A DNA stretch of 64,000 nucleotides from Aquilaria yunnanensis. Its lineage: Eukaryota > Streptophyta > Magnoliopsida > Malvales > Thymelaeaceae. The notes below the pieces were generated by a model. The model was not told where the DNA came from. It saw nothing but the letters and a program-made list of their open reading frames with translations, and did not search any database. Shown piece by piece: positions 1 to 9,195 of this stretch. Location: NCBI GenBank assembly GCA_039654915.1, contig CM077594.1, positions 11,002,001 to 11,066,000 of the forward strand, written 5' to 3'. The position numbers were made by a program, and so were the translations under genes. Numbering within the stretch: the first letter of the stretch is position 1; every line of letters begins with the position of its first letter.

Positions 1-692
1 TGTTTGAGGTTTAAGGAAAGGTCCTCAGAACCTCTAACGATAGGAAAGGTTCTATCGTTGTAAGATGGACTGAATGATTGATTGTTTGTTTGAGGTTTAA
101 GGAAAGGTCCTCAGAACCTCTAACGATAGGAAAGGTTCTATCGTTGTAAGATGGACTGAATGATTGATTGTTTGTTTGAGGTTAAGGAAAGGTCCTTAGA
201 ACCTCTAACGATAGGAAAGGTTCTATCATTGTAAGATGGACTGAATGATTGATTGTTTGTTTGAGGTTTAAGGAAAGGTCCTTAGAACCTCTAACGATAG
301 GAAAGGTTCTATCGTTGTAAGATGGACTGAATGATTGATTGTTTGTTTGAGGTTAAGGAAAGGTCCTTAGAACCTCTAACGATAGGAAAGGTTCTATCGT
401 TGTAAGATGGACTGAATGATTGATTGTTTGTTTGAGGTTTAAGGAAAGGTCCTTAGAACCTCTAACGATAGGAAAGGTTCTATCGTTGTAAGATGGACTG
501 AATGATTGATTGTTTGTTTGAGGTTTAAGGAAAGGTCCTTAGAACCTCTAACGATAGGAAAGGTTCTATCGTTGTAAGATGGACTGAATGATTGATTGTT
601 TGTTTGAGGTTTAAGGAAAGGTCCTTAGAACCTCTAACGATAGGAAAGGTTCTCTCGTTGTAAGATGGACTGAATGATTGATTGATGATTTT
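1..692. repeat. Tandem satellite, block A (86-bp units)
   Basis: About eight head-to-tail copies of an 86-bp unit, cut off at the window start. The opening tgtttgagg recurs at 1, 87 and so on. Each unit holds two inverted repeats: gaggtt...aacctc, and aacgatag...ctatcgtt with an 8-nt loop. Copies differ by single bases (tcctcag/tccttag, gtttaa/gttaa), so the array is young or homogenised. No coding potential is seen. Confidence 0.95.
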
Positions 693-2345
693 GAGGTTAA
701 GGGTCCTACCTTAGAACCTCGACGATAGGAACTCTCCTATCGTTTGAAGGAAAATTGATTGTTTTGAGGTTAAGGGCCCTACCTTAGAACCTCGATGATA
801 GGAACTCTCCTATCGTTTGAAGGAAAATTGATTGTTTTGAGGTTAAGGGTCCTACCTTAGAACCTTGAGGATAGGAACTCTCCTATCGTTTTGAAGGAAA
901 ATTGATGATTTTGAGGTTAAGGGTCCTACCTTAGAACCTCGACGATAGGAACTCTCCTATCGTTTGAAGGAAAATTGATGATTTTGAGGTTAAGGGTCCT
1001 ACCTTAGAACCTCGACGATAGGAACTCTCCTATCATTTGAAGGAAAATTGATGATTTTGAGGTTAAGGGTCCTACCTTAGAACCTCGACGATAGGAACTC
1101 TCCTATCGTTTTGAAGGAAATTTGATGATTTTGAGGTTAAGGGTCCTACCTTAGAACCTCGACGATAGGAACTCTCCTATCATTTTGAAGGAAAATTGAT
1201 GATTTTGAGGTTAAGGGTCCTACCTTAGAACCTCGACGATAGGAACTCTCCTATCGTTTGAAGGAAAATTGATTGTTTTGAGGTTAAGGGTCCTACCTTA
1301 GAACCTCGACGATAGGAACTCTCCTATCGTTTGAAGAAAAATTGATGATTTTGAGGTTAAGGGTCCTACCTTAGAACCTCGACGATAGGAACTCTCCTAT
1401 CGTTTGAAGGAAAATTGATTGTTTTGAGGTTAAGGGTCCTACCTTAGAACCTCGACGATAGGAACTCTCCTATCGTTTGAAGGAAAATTGATTGTTTTGA
1501 GGTTAAGGGCCCTACCTTAGAACCTCAATGATAGGAACTCTGGTTTTGAGGTTAAGGGTCCTACCTTAGAACCTCAACGATAGGAACTCTCCTATCGTTT
1601 GAAGGAAAATTGATGTTTTGAGGTTAAGGGTCCTACCTTAGAACCTCAACCATAGGAACTCTCCTATCGTTTGAAGGAAAATTGATGGTTTTGAGGTTAA
1701 GGGTCCTACCTTAGAACCTTGACAATAGGAACTCTCCTATTGTTTGAAGGAAAATTGATGGTTTTGAGGTTAAGGGTCCTACCTTAGAACCTTGATAATA
1801 GGAACTCTCCTATTGTTTGAAGGAAAATTGATGACTTTGAGGTTAAGGGCCCTACCTTAGAACCTCGATGATAGGAACTCTCCTATCGTTTGAAGGAAGA
1901 TTGATGATTTTGAGGTTAAGGGCCCTACCTTAGAACCTCGATGATAGGAACTATCCTATCGTTTGAAGGAAGATTGATGATTTTGAGGTTAAGGGCCCTA
2001 CCTTAGAGCCTCGACGATAGGAACTCTCCTATCGTTTGAAGGAAAATTGATTGTTTTGAGGTTAAGGGTCCTACCTTAGAGCCTCGACGATAGGAACTCT
2101 CCTATCGTTTGAAGGAAAATTGATGATTTTGAGGTTAAGGGCCCTACCTTAGAACCTCGACGATAGGAACTCTCCTATCGTTTGAAGTAAAATTGATTGT
2201 TTTGAGGTTAAGGGTCCTACCTTAGAACCTCGACGATAGGAACTCTCCTATCGTTTGAAGAAAAATTGATGATTTTGAGGTTAAGGGCCCTACCTTAGAA
2301 CCTCGATGATAGGAACTCTCCTATCGTTTGAAGGAAAATTGATGA
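693..2345. repeat. Tandem satellite, block B (73-bp units)
   Basis: About 22-23 copies of a 73-bp relative of block A; gaggttaag starts at 693 and next at 766. Each unit carries gaggttaagg...ccttagaacctc and the perfect 8-bp stem cgatagga-actc-tcctatcg. Some copies (about 1720-1815) change both stem arms together (caatagga/tcctattg), so pairing is kept. One copy near 1530 is truncated. Plant LTR retrotransposons of the Tat/Ogre type often carry such arrays beside the 3' LTR; that link is inferred here. Confidence 0.95.
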
Positions 2346-2620
2346 TTTTTGAGGCAAAGGTTCCATCCTTACAACCCCGACGAATGAAAATTGATTGATT
2401 TTGAGGCAAAGGTTCCATCCTTACAACCCCGATGAATGAAAATATATTGATTTCGAGGGAAAGGTTCTATCCTTAAAACCCCGGCGATAGGAGCAGTCCT
2501 ACCATTGAAGGAAAATTGATTGAATGAGATTAAGGAACTCTCCTTGAACCTCGACGATAGGAACTTTCCTATCGTTGAAAATTTGATTGAATGAGGTTAA
2601 GAAACTCTCCTTGAACCTCG
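2346..2620. repeat. Degenerate edge of the satellite
   Basis: Diverged units of about 60-70 bp, some with gaggcaaaggttccatcc in place of the usual start. The last ones (2520-2620) still keep the cgatagga/tcctatcg and gaggtt/aacctc pairs. The repeat ends near 2620. The divergence gradient is what is expected at an array edge. Confidence 0.85.
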
Positions 2621-3136
2621 AGCGAAATTTATATGAAAGCAATTAGAATTGGAATAATTTTTTTCGAAAGTGTGAATTTTCATAATAGGTGAGTGCAAAA
2701 ATTTAAACTTCGATAAGATGAGTGAATCTTGATGATGACAATAACACTGACAAATTATGTAAAGGGAACGGATGTTTGGAATCAATATCCAAGGTTCATC
2801 TAATATTTTCTTCAGTAAATATAGATTCCCTTGTGAGATATGTCATCCAAATAAGGTTAAAGCTTAACTACCCCAAAATGTTATGCCTAGTAGACCTAAT
2901 AGGATGCGTCTCAAGAGTAATAAAAATTACTCTTTACTCAGCCATTCCAACCTAAAGGCATTGTCGCATGGTTTTAATATCAGCATGGACGAAACTATCT
3001 TATAAGATAACGAAATTCCCTGAAAAGAAAAACTGAAATACGAAAGAAAGTGCTGATAATTAAAACGAAAGGACAAGAAAAATGGATCAGATCGCTTCTT
3101 CTTCCACAATGCTTCAACAGGCCAGGTAAAGGACAA
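2621..3136. other. Spacer between satellite and LOG-like ORF
   Basis: AT-rich sequence with only short random reading frames. It would hold the 3' untranslated region of the minus-strand LOG-like gene. I see no clear poly(A) tract or target duplication that would prove a processed retrocopy. Confidence 0.5.
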
Positions 3137-3766
3137 TTATGGGAGTGAACTGGTCGGTAAAGACTGTCGTGTCCAGTCTATTTGGATCATCGCTGGATCT
3201 GGTTCAGGAACAAAAGCTTGCATTTTATCTAGCAATTCTTCAGCAGTTGTTGCGGATATTATGATCCTTCGTGCCACCTCAGGGATAAACTTCTGCTTCA
3301 CAGCACGATTCATAAAAGATAATAGACCTGCGAAGAAATAGTTAACATTTAAGAGCCCAATGGGTTTTTGATGCAAATTAAGTTGGGCCATGGAAGCGAT
3401 TTGGAAGACTTCTCCTAATGTGCCAAAGCCACCTGGTAGAGCGATAAAAGCATCAGCATTAAAAAGCATTTGTAACAAACGCTCTTGCAGATTTTTAACC
3501 ACTAGCTCTTCTCCAATTGTGCCCCCAGAAACCGATTTCAGAGATGCAGGGATAATACCCAGAACTTGGCTTCCTCCTAAAGATGCTGCTGATGCTACAG
3601 CTCCCATTAATCCGACACTACCTCCTCCATAAACTAAGTGTATTTTTCGCTCAACTAATACACTACCCAAATGGTTGGCTGCCTTTAAGTACTCTTCATC
3701 TTCTTCAGGAAAAGCTCCAGAAAATACACAAATACTTCGGGATTTACGAGTGGAGGTTTTCTCCAT
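3137..3766 (-). CDS. LOG-like protein (cytokinin riboside 5'-monophosphate phosphoribohydrolase family), intronless
   Basis: A 209-residue ORF, the usual full length for plant LOG proteins, which release active cytokinin bases from their nucleotides in the cytosol. Visible motifs are GGGSVGLMG (47-55), the nucleotide-binding/catalytic signature PGGFGTLGE (111-119, Glu119) and the family C-terminal half (KPIGLLNV, residues 134-141). Departures: the usual MHxRK region reads LQERL (93-97), keeping Arg96 but losing His and Lys, and the N-terminal CVFCGS reads CVFSGA. Plant LOG genes normally have several introns, whereas this one has none, which suggests a retrocopy. The ATG at 3766 gives the expected N-terminus and has a TATA box about 40 bp upstream. 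It shares strand and promoter type with the three following NABP-like genes. The family call is firm; catalytic activity is uncertain because of the altered motif. Confidence 0.85.
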   Translation of the reverse strand: MEKTSTRKSRSICVFSGAFPEEDEEYLKAANHLGSVLVERKIHLVYGGGSVGLMGAVASAASLGGSQVLGIIPASLKSVSGGTIGEELVVKNLQERLLQMLFNADAFIALPGGFGTLGEVFQIASMAQLNLHQKPIGLLNVNYFFAGLLSFMNRAVKQKFIPEVARRIIISATTAEELLDKMQAFVPEPDPAMIQIDWTRQSLPTSSLP

Positions 3767-3805
3767 TCCTATCCTTACCCATGTGAGAAAAGAAGAAAAG
3801 AGGAT

Positions 3806-3815
3806 ATATTTATAA
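3806..3815 (-). promoter_or_regulatory. TATA box of the LOG-like gene
   Basis: Minus-strand ttataaatat about 40 bp before the ATG. The surrounding 28 or so bases, including ttatctcttcatc, resemble the core promoters of the NABP-like genes at 4814 and 5601, so these promoters look related by descent. Confidence 0.55.
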
Positions 3816-3867
3816 AGATGAAGAGATAAGGCAATAATTTTATTTTCAAGAATGGATACATTATTGC

Positions 3868-4160
3868 CAGCTATTCACAGTAGTCACGAGTATGACTCTG
3901 GTCAGGTATGGGTACACTATCGTTAAAAGAGGAGGAAAATTTTCAAAATAGCTGCTAGCATGTACAGTAGTCACTACTGTAGCTTACGTCAGTAGTAGGT
4001 ACGTGATTGTTGGAAGAGAAGGAAAATTTTAAAAAGTAGCAGCTATATACAGTAATCATAACTGTATCTCATGTCAGGAGTGGGTATATTATTGCCAAAA
4101 GGGGAGGAAAATTTCAAAAGTGACAGCTAGCACGTACAGTAATCGTGACTTTGGTTTACG
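3868..4160. repeat. About 85-bp repeats with palindromes upstream of the LOG-like gene
   Basis: Roughly 3.4 copies of a diverged unit, recognisable by cagcta...tacagta and ggaggaaaattt. Copy 2 carries a perfect palindrome, tacagtagt-c-actactgta (3963-3981), followed by ttacgtca (3984-3991), which on the minus strand is TGACGTAA, an as-1-like bZIP core. The other copies are imperfect versions. Single relatives lie downstream of the next two paralogues at about 4907 and 5698. The position 100-400 bp upstream of the LOG-like ATG fits an enhancer array; that function is inferred. Confidence 0.65.
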
Positions 4161-4200
4161 TTTCCACTGATTTTGCATCCAGTAACGGCTTCAATGCCTT

Positions 4201-4749
4201 CTATGAATCGGCGATTTGCATCCCATCCAGTTTTCTCACAAACTGGCAAACTGGGTCATTAAAAGTCAGATTTCTAAGACTGTAACGATCTTGTTCTTTA
4301 CGGAAAGTCCACCATAAATCCATAATTTCCCATTGCACTATTTCACAAGAATGTGTTTCAAAAGTTAATAGGATATCATCCAAAGATTCCTTACGCAGGC
4401 CATTCTTGATGAATCTTATTCTATCATTACGATTTCTGGTGATCACTCCTGGAGAACGACATTTATTGCCGCAAATCCACCATCCACAATTATGACAAAC
4501 GCCTAGCCTCTTTGCTCTTCTTTTTTTGGCATAAGCGCTTTTACCAAAGCCGGGCATACGGGGAAAGAACGCTTCGGGAACTTCACCAGCTGAACGAACC
4601 TTAGCTTCAATTAGCCACCGCACATTATCAGGAATGCCTTTGTGCATAAATACTCTGAATCGTTCACATCTAGCTTGATAAATCTTTTTAAGAACATTTA
4701 TTGGGAAGGAAGGAGAATACTTTCGTAGGGCGGAAAGAGAAGACTCCAT
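4201..4749 (-). CDS. NABP-like zinc-cluster protein, copy A
   Basis: 182 residues with no intron. N-terminal helical part (1-60), then GFGKSAYAKKRRAKR (67-81), a basic patch that would serve as nuclear or RNA-binding signal, followed at once by a CX2CX4CX3C cluster (Cys85, Cys88, Cys93, Cys97) and a conserved RFIKNGL. This order (CxR...GIP..V..IEAKV, basic patch, zinc cluster, FIxxG) is that of the small nucleic-acid-binding proteins of carlaviruses and vitiviruses, silencing suppressors encoded near the viral 3' end. The C-terminal 60 residues have no counterpart I know. It is the first of three tandem copies spaced 773 and 795 bp apart. An endogenous, perhaps domesticated, viral gene is the best reading; a plant-only family is the alternative. 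Confidence 0.75.
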   Translation of the reverse strand: MESSLSALRKYSPSFPINVLKKIYQARCERFRVFMHKGIPDNVRWLIEAKVRSAGEVPEAFFPRMPGFGKSAYAKKRRAKRLGVCHNCGWWICGNKCRSPGVITRNRNDRIRFIKNGLRKESLDDILLTFETHSCEIVQWEIMDLWWTFRKEQDRYSLRNLTFNDPVCQFVRKLDGMQIADS

Positions 4750-4813
4750 TGATGAAGGAGGTATTTAAGAGAAGAAAGAAATTAGTGATTGTAGGAAATG
4801 GAAATAACTAACA

Positions 4814-4823
4814 CATATTTATA
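4814..4823 (-). promoter_or_regulatory. TATA box of NABP-like copy A
   Basis: Minus-strand tataaatatg about 65-75 bp before the ATG, within a core (acacattatccctttcatc upstream) that is strongly conserved at copy B and more weakly at the LOG-like gene. It supports real transcription units rather than inert insertions. Confidence 0.55.
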
Positions 4824-4973
4824 GTGATGAAAGGGATAATGTGTTAATTACACTTGCAAAAGCAAGTTCATTATTGTCAAAAGAAAAGACAAATGATAGC
4901 TTATATGTACAGCAATCATGACTGTGGCTCTCATCCTCCACTGATTTATGTCTAGTAATGGCTTCAATGCCTT

Positions 4974-5522
4974 CTATGAGTCGAGGACTTGCTTCCCATC
5001 CAGTTTTCTTACAAGCTGGCAGACAGGGTCGTTTACAGTCACATTCCCAAGACTGTAACGGTCTCGTTCTTTATGGTAAGTCCTCCACAATTTGACAATT
5101 TGACCTTGCACTTTTCCACAAGAATGCGTTTCAAGAGTCTCTCGGATATCTTCCAGAGATTCCTTACGCAGGCCATTCTTAATGAATTTTCTTTTATCTT
5201 CACGATTTATGGAGATGTATCCTAAAGAGCGACATTTAGTATTACAATTCCATCGCCCACATTTATAACACACGCCTATTCTCTTTGCTCTTCGCCTTTT
5301 GGCATAACGGCTTTTACCTAAACCGGGCATGCGGGGCATAAATGCATCTGGAACTTCACCCGCCAAACGGACCTTAGCTTCAATTATCCACTGCACATTA
5401 TCGGGAATGCCTTTGCGTGTAAAAACTATGATTCTTTCACATCTAGCAAGGTAGATCTTTTTAAGGACTTTTATTGGAAGAGAAGGAAAGTATTTTCGCA
5501 GGGTAGAAAGAGTAGAATCCAT
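4974..5522 (-). CDS. NABP-like zinc-cluster protein, copy B
   Basis: 182 residues, same length and frame as copies A and C, no internal stops. Basic patch KSRYAKRRRAKR (70-81); zinc cluster Cys85, Cys88, Cys93, Cys97 within CYKCGRWNCNTKC; then FIKNGL (113-118). Unlike A and C it has no additional Trp or Cys at residue 90 inside the cluster. By eye it is roughly two-thirds identical to copy C, with many changes conservative (Ile/Val/Leu, Lys/Arg, Asp/Glu), which hints at selection on the protein. The 3' flank of about 60 bp after the stop is also shared with A and C, so the duplicated unit includes promoter, ORF and 3' region. Expected activity is binding nucleic acid; no partner is visible. 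Confidence 0.75.
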   Translation of the reverse strand: MDSTLSTLRKYFPSLPIKVLKKIYLARCERIIVFTRKGIPDNVQWIIEAKVRLAGEVPDAFMPRMPGLGKSRYAKRRRAKRIGVCYKCGRWNCNTKCRSLGYISINREDKRKFIKNGLRKESLEDIRETLETHSCGKVQGQIVKLWRTYHKERDRYSLGNVTVNDPVCQLVRKLDGKQVLDS

Positions 5523-5600
5523 TGATGAGAGAAGAATTTGAGAGATGATGGAAATGAATTAGTTATTGAAGGAAACTTAGATAACCGACTGGAAGAACAT

Positions 5601-5610
5601 GCATTTATAG
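5601..5610 (-). promoter_or_regulatory. TATA box of NABP-like copy B
   Basis: Minus-strand ctataaatgc about 80-90 bp before the ATG, preceded by acacgttatccatttcatcg, nearly the same as at copy A. This is the best conserved non-coding block between the two duplicates. Confidence 0.55.
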
Positions 5611-5768
5611 CGATGAAATGGATAACGTGTCGATTACACTTACGGGAGCAAATACGTTATTAAAAGAAAAATGGAAAATTTTAAATATGATAAATTGTAT
5701 GTACAGTGATTGTGACTGTGGCTCACATCTTCCACTGGTTTTACGTCCAGTAATGGGATTAACGGCTT

Positions 5769-6317
5769 TTATGAGTCGAGGATTTGCTTCCCATCCAGTT
5801 TTCTTACAAGCTGGCAAATAGGGTCGTTTAACGTCAGATTCCCGGGACTGTATCGTTCTCGTTCTTCATGAAAAATGCTCCATAAATCGAGAAGTTCACG
5901 TTGCACGGATCCACAAGAATGCATCTCAAGAGTCAATTGGATATCATCCAATGAGTCCTTACTCAGGCCGTCCTTAATGAATCGTATTTTATCTTCTCGA
6001 TTATCAGAGATCATCCCTAAAGAACGACATTTAGTATTACAGGTCCAGCATCCGCATTTATAACAGACGCCTAGTCTCCTCGCTCTTCGCTTTTTGGCAT
6101 AAGAGCTTTTGCCTACACCAGGCATGTGAGACACAAATGCCTCTGGGATTTCACCTGCCAGACGAACCTTAGCTTCAATTAACCACCGCACATCTTCAGG
6201 GATTCCTTTATGCATCAGAGCTCTTAATCGTTCACAGCGAACTTGGTAGATCTTTTTGAGGATGTTCATTGGGAGAGAAGGAAAATATTTTCGCAAGGCA
6301 GAAAAAGTAGGATCCAT
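5769..6317 (-). CDS. NABP-like zinc-cluster protein, copy C
   Basis: 182 residues. Basic patch KSSYAKKRRARR (70-81), zinc cluster Cys85/88/93/97 with an extra Cys90, and FIKDGL (113-118). The ORF is intact and ends TCA-TAA where A and B end TCA-TAG. Its 5' flank differs: the conserved TATA core of A and B is missing, and sequence identity stops within about 10-15 bp of the ATG, so this copy may be silent or use another promoter. An inverted fragment of its own 5' end lies about 110 bp upstream (6426-6442). It marks the outer edge of the tandem array. Confidence 0.72.
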   Translation of the reverse strand: MDPTFSALRKYFPSLPMNILKKIYQVRCERLRALMHKGIPEDVRWLIEAKVRLAGEIPEAFVSHMPGVGKSSYAKKRRARRLGVCYKCGCWTCNTKCRSLGMISDNREDKIRFIKDGLSKDSLDDIQLTLEMHSCGSVQRELLDLWSIFHEERERYSPGNLTLNDPICQLVRKLDGKQILDS

Positions 6318-6442
6318 TTTCTAGGAGAAAGTAAAAGAAATGAGGGAGGAAAGGATCAATTATTATGGGCAACTGAGAGAACCGACTTGAGAGTCACGGA
6401 GTACAGTATCCGCCGCTTAACCGGAAAAATGGATCCTACTTT
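6304..6442. repeat. Inverted copy of the start of NABP-like copy C
   Basis: The 17 bases at 6304-6320 (aaagtaggatccatttt, covering the copy C start codon) reappear as their reverse complement at 6426-6442. The outer copy reads atggatcctactttat on the plus strand and stops after six codons. It looks like the tip of a fourth, inverted copy left by a rearrangement; it could also fold as a hairpin of about 105-nt loop. Confidence 0.8.
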
Positions 6443-6447
6443 ATTTT

Positions 6448-6850
6448 GATGTGAATGATATTTCTTATCTTTGATATTCCATCCAGCTGACGTCGATCGA
6501 GTCCTTGATTATTGAATCTTTTGTCCGCTTTTGACAAAGTTTCAACGATAATATTTCTTGATGTCTGCCTTATCTTTGACCACAGCTATCTCTTATCTTG
6601 GATGCTGCTAAGCTGGCATCAATCCTGTCCTACCAGGTGTAGCCTCGATTATTGAATCAATTGCCAGGCTTTTGACAATATTGTCTACTTTATATATATT
6701 TTTTTTTGATATCTGCCTTATCCTTGGCTATAGCTATCTCTTATCTTGGATACTACTAGCTGGCGTCAATCCTATCCTTCCAGGTGTAGCCTCGATTATT
6801 GAATCGGTAGCCAAGCTTTTGACAATATTGTCTACTTTATCCTTGAATTC
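6448..6850. repeat. Tandem repeat, about 148-bp units
   Basis: Two good units (from 6560 and 6708) and one diverged partial unit before them. Shared stretches include ctatctcttatcttgga, ccaggtgtagcctcgatta and ttgacaatattgtctactt. No reading frame runs through them. Unknown family. Confidence 0.85.
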
Positions 6851-8329
6851 CTGATGCGGGTTGGTCCCGCATATTAGCTGTGTATCCAGTGATAGATTGG
6901 TAAGAACTGATGACATTGAGATCTTAGCTTATACTGCTGTAACTGTGCTGTGAATGTGATTCCCGTTTGGTCCTTGTTATGTAAAGGCTATGTATGCATG
7001 ATATGAAATGCATGAATGCAGAGCATATGTAACTAATGGCTTTTTTTATATGGATCTAGTTCTTTATGTCTTTGTTTTACTGGATCCTCTTTGTGATGGC
7101 CTTCTTGGACTATCATTGAATCTCTTTATGCTTTCCAGCTTTTGTTCGCTGCCTCAAAAGCCCAACTCTTTTCAAAATTCCCTTTCTTTGACTTGTTCTT
7201 GAATTTTGGCCTCAATTTCTTTAAAGTTGGCCCGCCTCATAATTTATATCTCTTTCGGGTACTCATTCATTGTCATGGATTTGATACCATCAAAGGCTTT
7301 ACTTTCAATGTCTGCTTTGCCCCTTTTCTTGTGACCGTGCCGACACTTACTTATCCTCATGTCATAATCTGAATGATTGCTCTTCCTTGAACTCATGTTT
7401 TGATCCATAAGACTTGCCCCCTTGTCTATTGAACTTCTTTGTTGGCAGTACTCCTCTTACGCTTTGTAGAGACTACTTTGCCCCCCTGAATATGGTATTT
7501 ATGTGGATAAAAGGTATCACCTCGCCTTTAACAGAAGGTCGAGCATTTCTAGACCTTTGTGATGGCACTTGATCGTAAATTTCTCTTACAAGAACCACAT
7601 GTTATTAAAGAAAGACTCAAGCTATCTCCTCACTTTTAAGTCTACATACATTAATGAATAATGGTTTGGCCTTAAAGAAAAACTTTCATCAATTTGCAAA
7701 GCTTGACAAAGTAATTTACGGTCTTTGTTTTCAATTAAAATATCCTGCCATTCTTCCCTTTCCAACTCAAAGACATAAACTGTGCAAGGCAATAAGGTAT
7801 AAACATGATTCACAATAATAGCCTTTTAACTGAATGAGGATGATATCGAGAGGTAAATGTTAGGTGTGAGGAAAGTTAAGTTTGAATGTTTTTTTTTTTG
7901 TGGCAGTCTTTTAGCTGAATGAGAATGATATTAAGAGGTAAACATTAGGTCTGAGTAAAGTTAAGTTTCAGTGGTGTGAAAGAAGGGTCTTTTAATACTA
8001 CTCGTGAGCAAATTTGATTATGGTGAAAAAGTCAATAGTGATGACCTCAACTTGCCACTCTTTCCAGAAAGTTAGACCTCATCTGTTGCCCCCCAACTAT
8101 TGTGATCTTTATGCATGCTTGGTTTGAGGGTTGCTTTTGTGTTCTAAACCGCCTTTGCAGGTTTTCAGTCTAGAATCCATAGCTCACTTTTTTTTGTTTT
8201 TTCTTTCTTTGGCTCTAACTTGAGCTTCGTTTCTTTTCTTTTTTTTTCTTTTTTTGTTTTTGTTTTTGTTTCCCTTTCTTTTTTTTTTTTTTTTTTTTGT
8301 GAGCTATGGTGATGACATACTTGATAACT
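6851..8329. other. Unassigned sequence, possibly retroelement interior
   Basis: Mixed T-rich sequence with several short frames and no recognisable domain on either strand. Phrases such as gttgccccccaact are reminiscent of non-coding parts of plant LTR elements. It lies on the internal side of the LTR/PBS at 10731-14339, so it may be interior of a gag-pol-less element. Confidence 0.3.
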
Positions 8330-8632
8330 CTCTTGAAGTGAGATGACTCAAGTGGCCTTGCTTGCTCGTGTTTGTTCTCAGTTCTTTTTTGGTTTTGAAT
8401 TTTTCCTTGTTGGCTTTTTGATGGAAGGGATGAACTTCTCTTTCTTTTTGGAGTTTGTGTTGCAGAGAACCGAGATTATAGCCCTCTTGAAGTGAGATGA
8501 CACAAGTGGCTTTTCTTGCTTGTGCTTGCTCTCAGTCTTTTTTGGTTTTGAATTTTTTCCCTTTAATGGCTTTTGATGGAAGGGAAAAACTTCTTTCCTT
8601 TGTTGGAATTTGTGTTGCGGAAAACTGAGAAT
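8330..8632. repeat. Direct duplication, about 154-bp units
   Basis: Two adjacent copies starting ctcttgaagtgagatgac (8330 and 8484) and running through ttttggttttgaatttttcc and gatggaaggga. No coding content. A long T/C-rich tract precedes them (about 8190-8299). Confidence 0.85.
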
Positions 8633-8869
8633 CTTTTTTTTTTATTGAGCGTTTGTGAGAATTGGGAGGCCACTGAAGTCATTTAATATGAGAGCTACCT
8701 TGTTTGGAAGCTAACCCCAGACTTCTTGCAAGGATGTTGATAACCACTATGAATTCTTTTTTTTTAGAGTTGGGGTGCAACATATGAAATCCTTCTTACT
8801 AGATTTGACAGCACTTTCAAGATCGCCACTATTAAATCTCCCTTAACTTTTTATTTTCACCCACGAGTA

Positions 8870-9195
8870 ATATCGTTTTCAAAGTAAAGTGTGATAGCAA
8901 TAATGGATAGTATAATGGAAAGGAGTGAAAGATGGACATATAAAAAAAACGGAATTTTTGGTAAGAAGTGGTAGAATGTGTAGCTGTAATAATTGAATTT
9001 TTGGTAAAAATTGGTAGAATGTGTAGAAGTAATAATGGGATTAAAAAGTGGTAGAATGCACACGCAACATCTTTTTGTTAGAGAACAAACAGAATTAGGT
9101 TGTCGAAAAGTAAAGTGTGATGGCAATAATGGATAGTATAATAGCAAAGAGTGTAAAAATGGAAAGTAGTAGAATGTACGCATTACATCTTTTTG
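8870..9195. repeat. Interspersed short direct repeats
   Basis: gtaaagtgtgat.gcaataatgg recurs at about 8883 and 9110, and gtggtagaatg recurs at several places between. The pattern looks like a decayed tandem array. No gene is seen here or in 9200-9830. Confidence 0.65.

Noticed and set aside
1..2620. CRISPR array or bacterial repeat
   Set aside because: The whole unit repeats without unique spacers, and the surroundings are plant nuclear DNA.
4201..6317. NABP-like ORFs as retrotransposon gag zinc knuckles
   Set aside because: The cluster is CX2CX4CX3C with four Cys, not the CCHC CX2CX4HX4C of gag, and it directly follows a KRRRAKR-type patch. No protease or reverse transcriptase is nearby.
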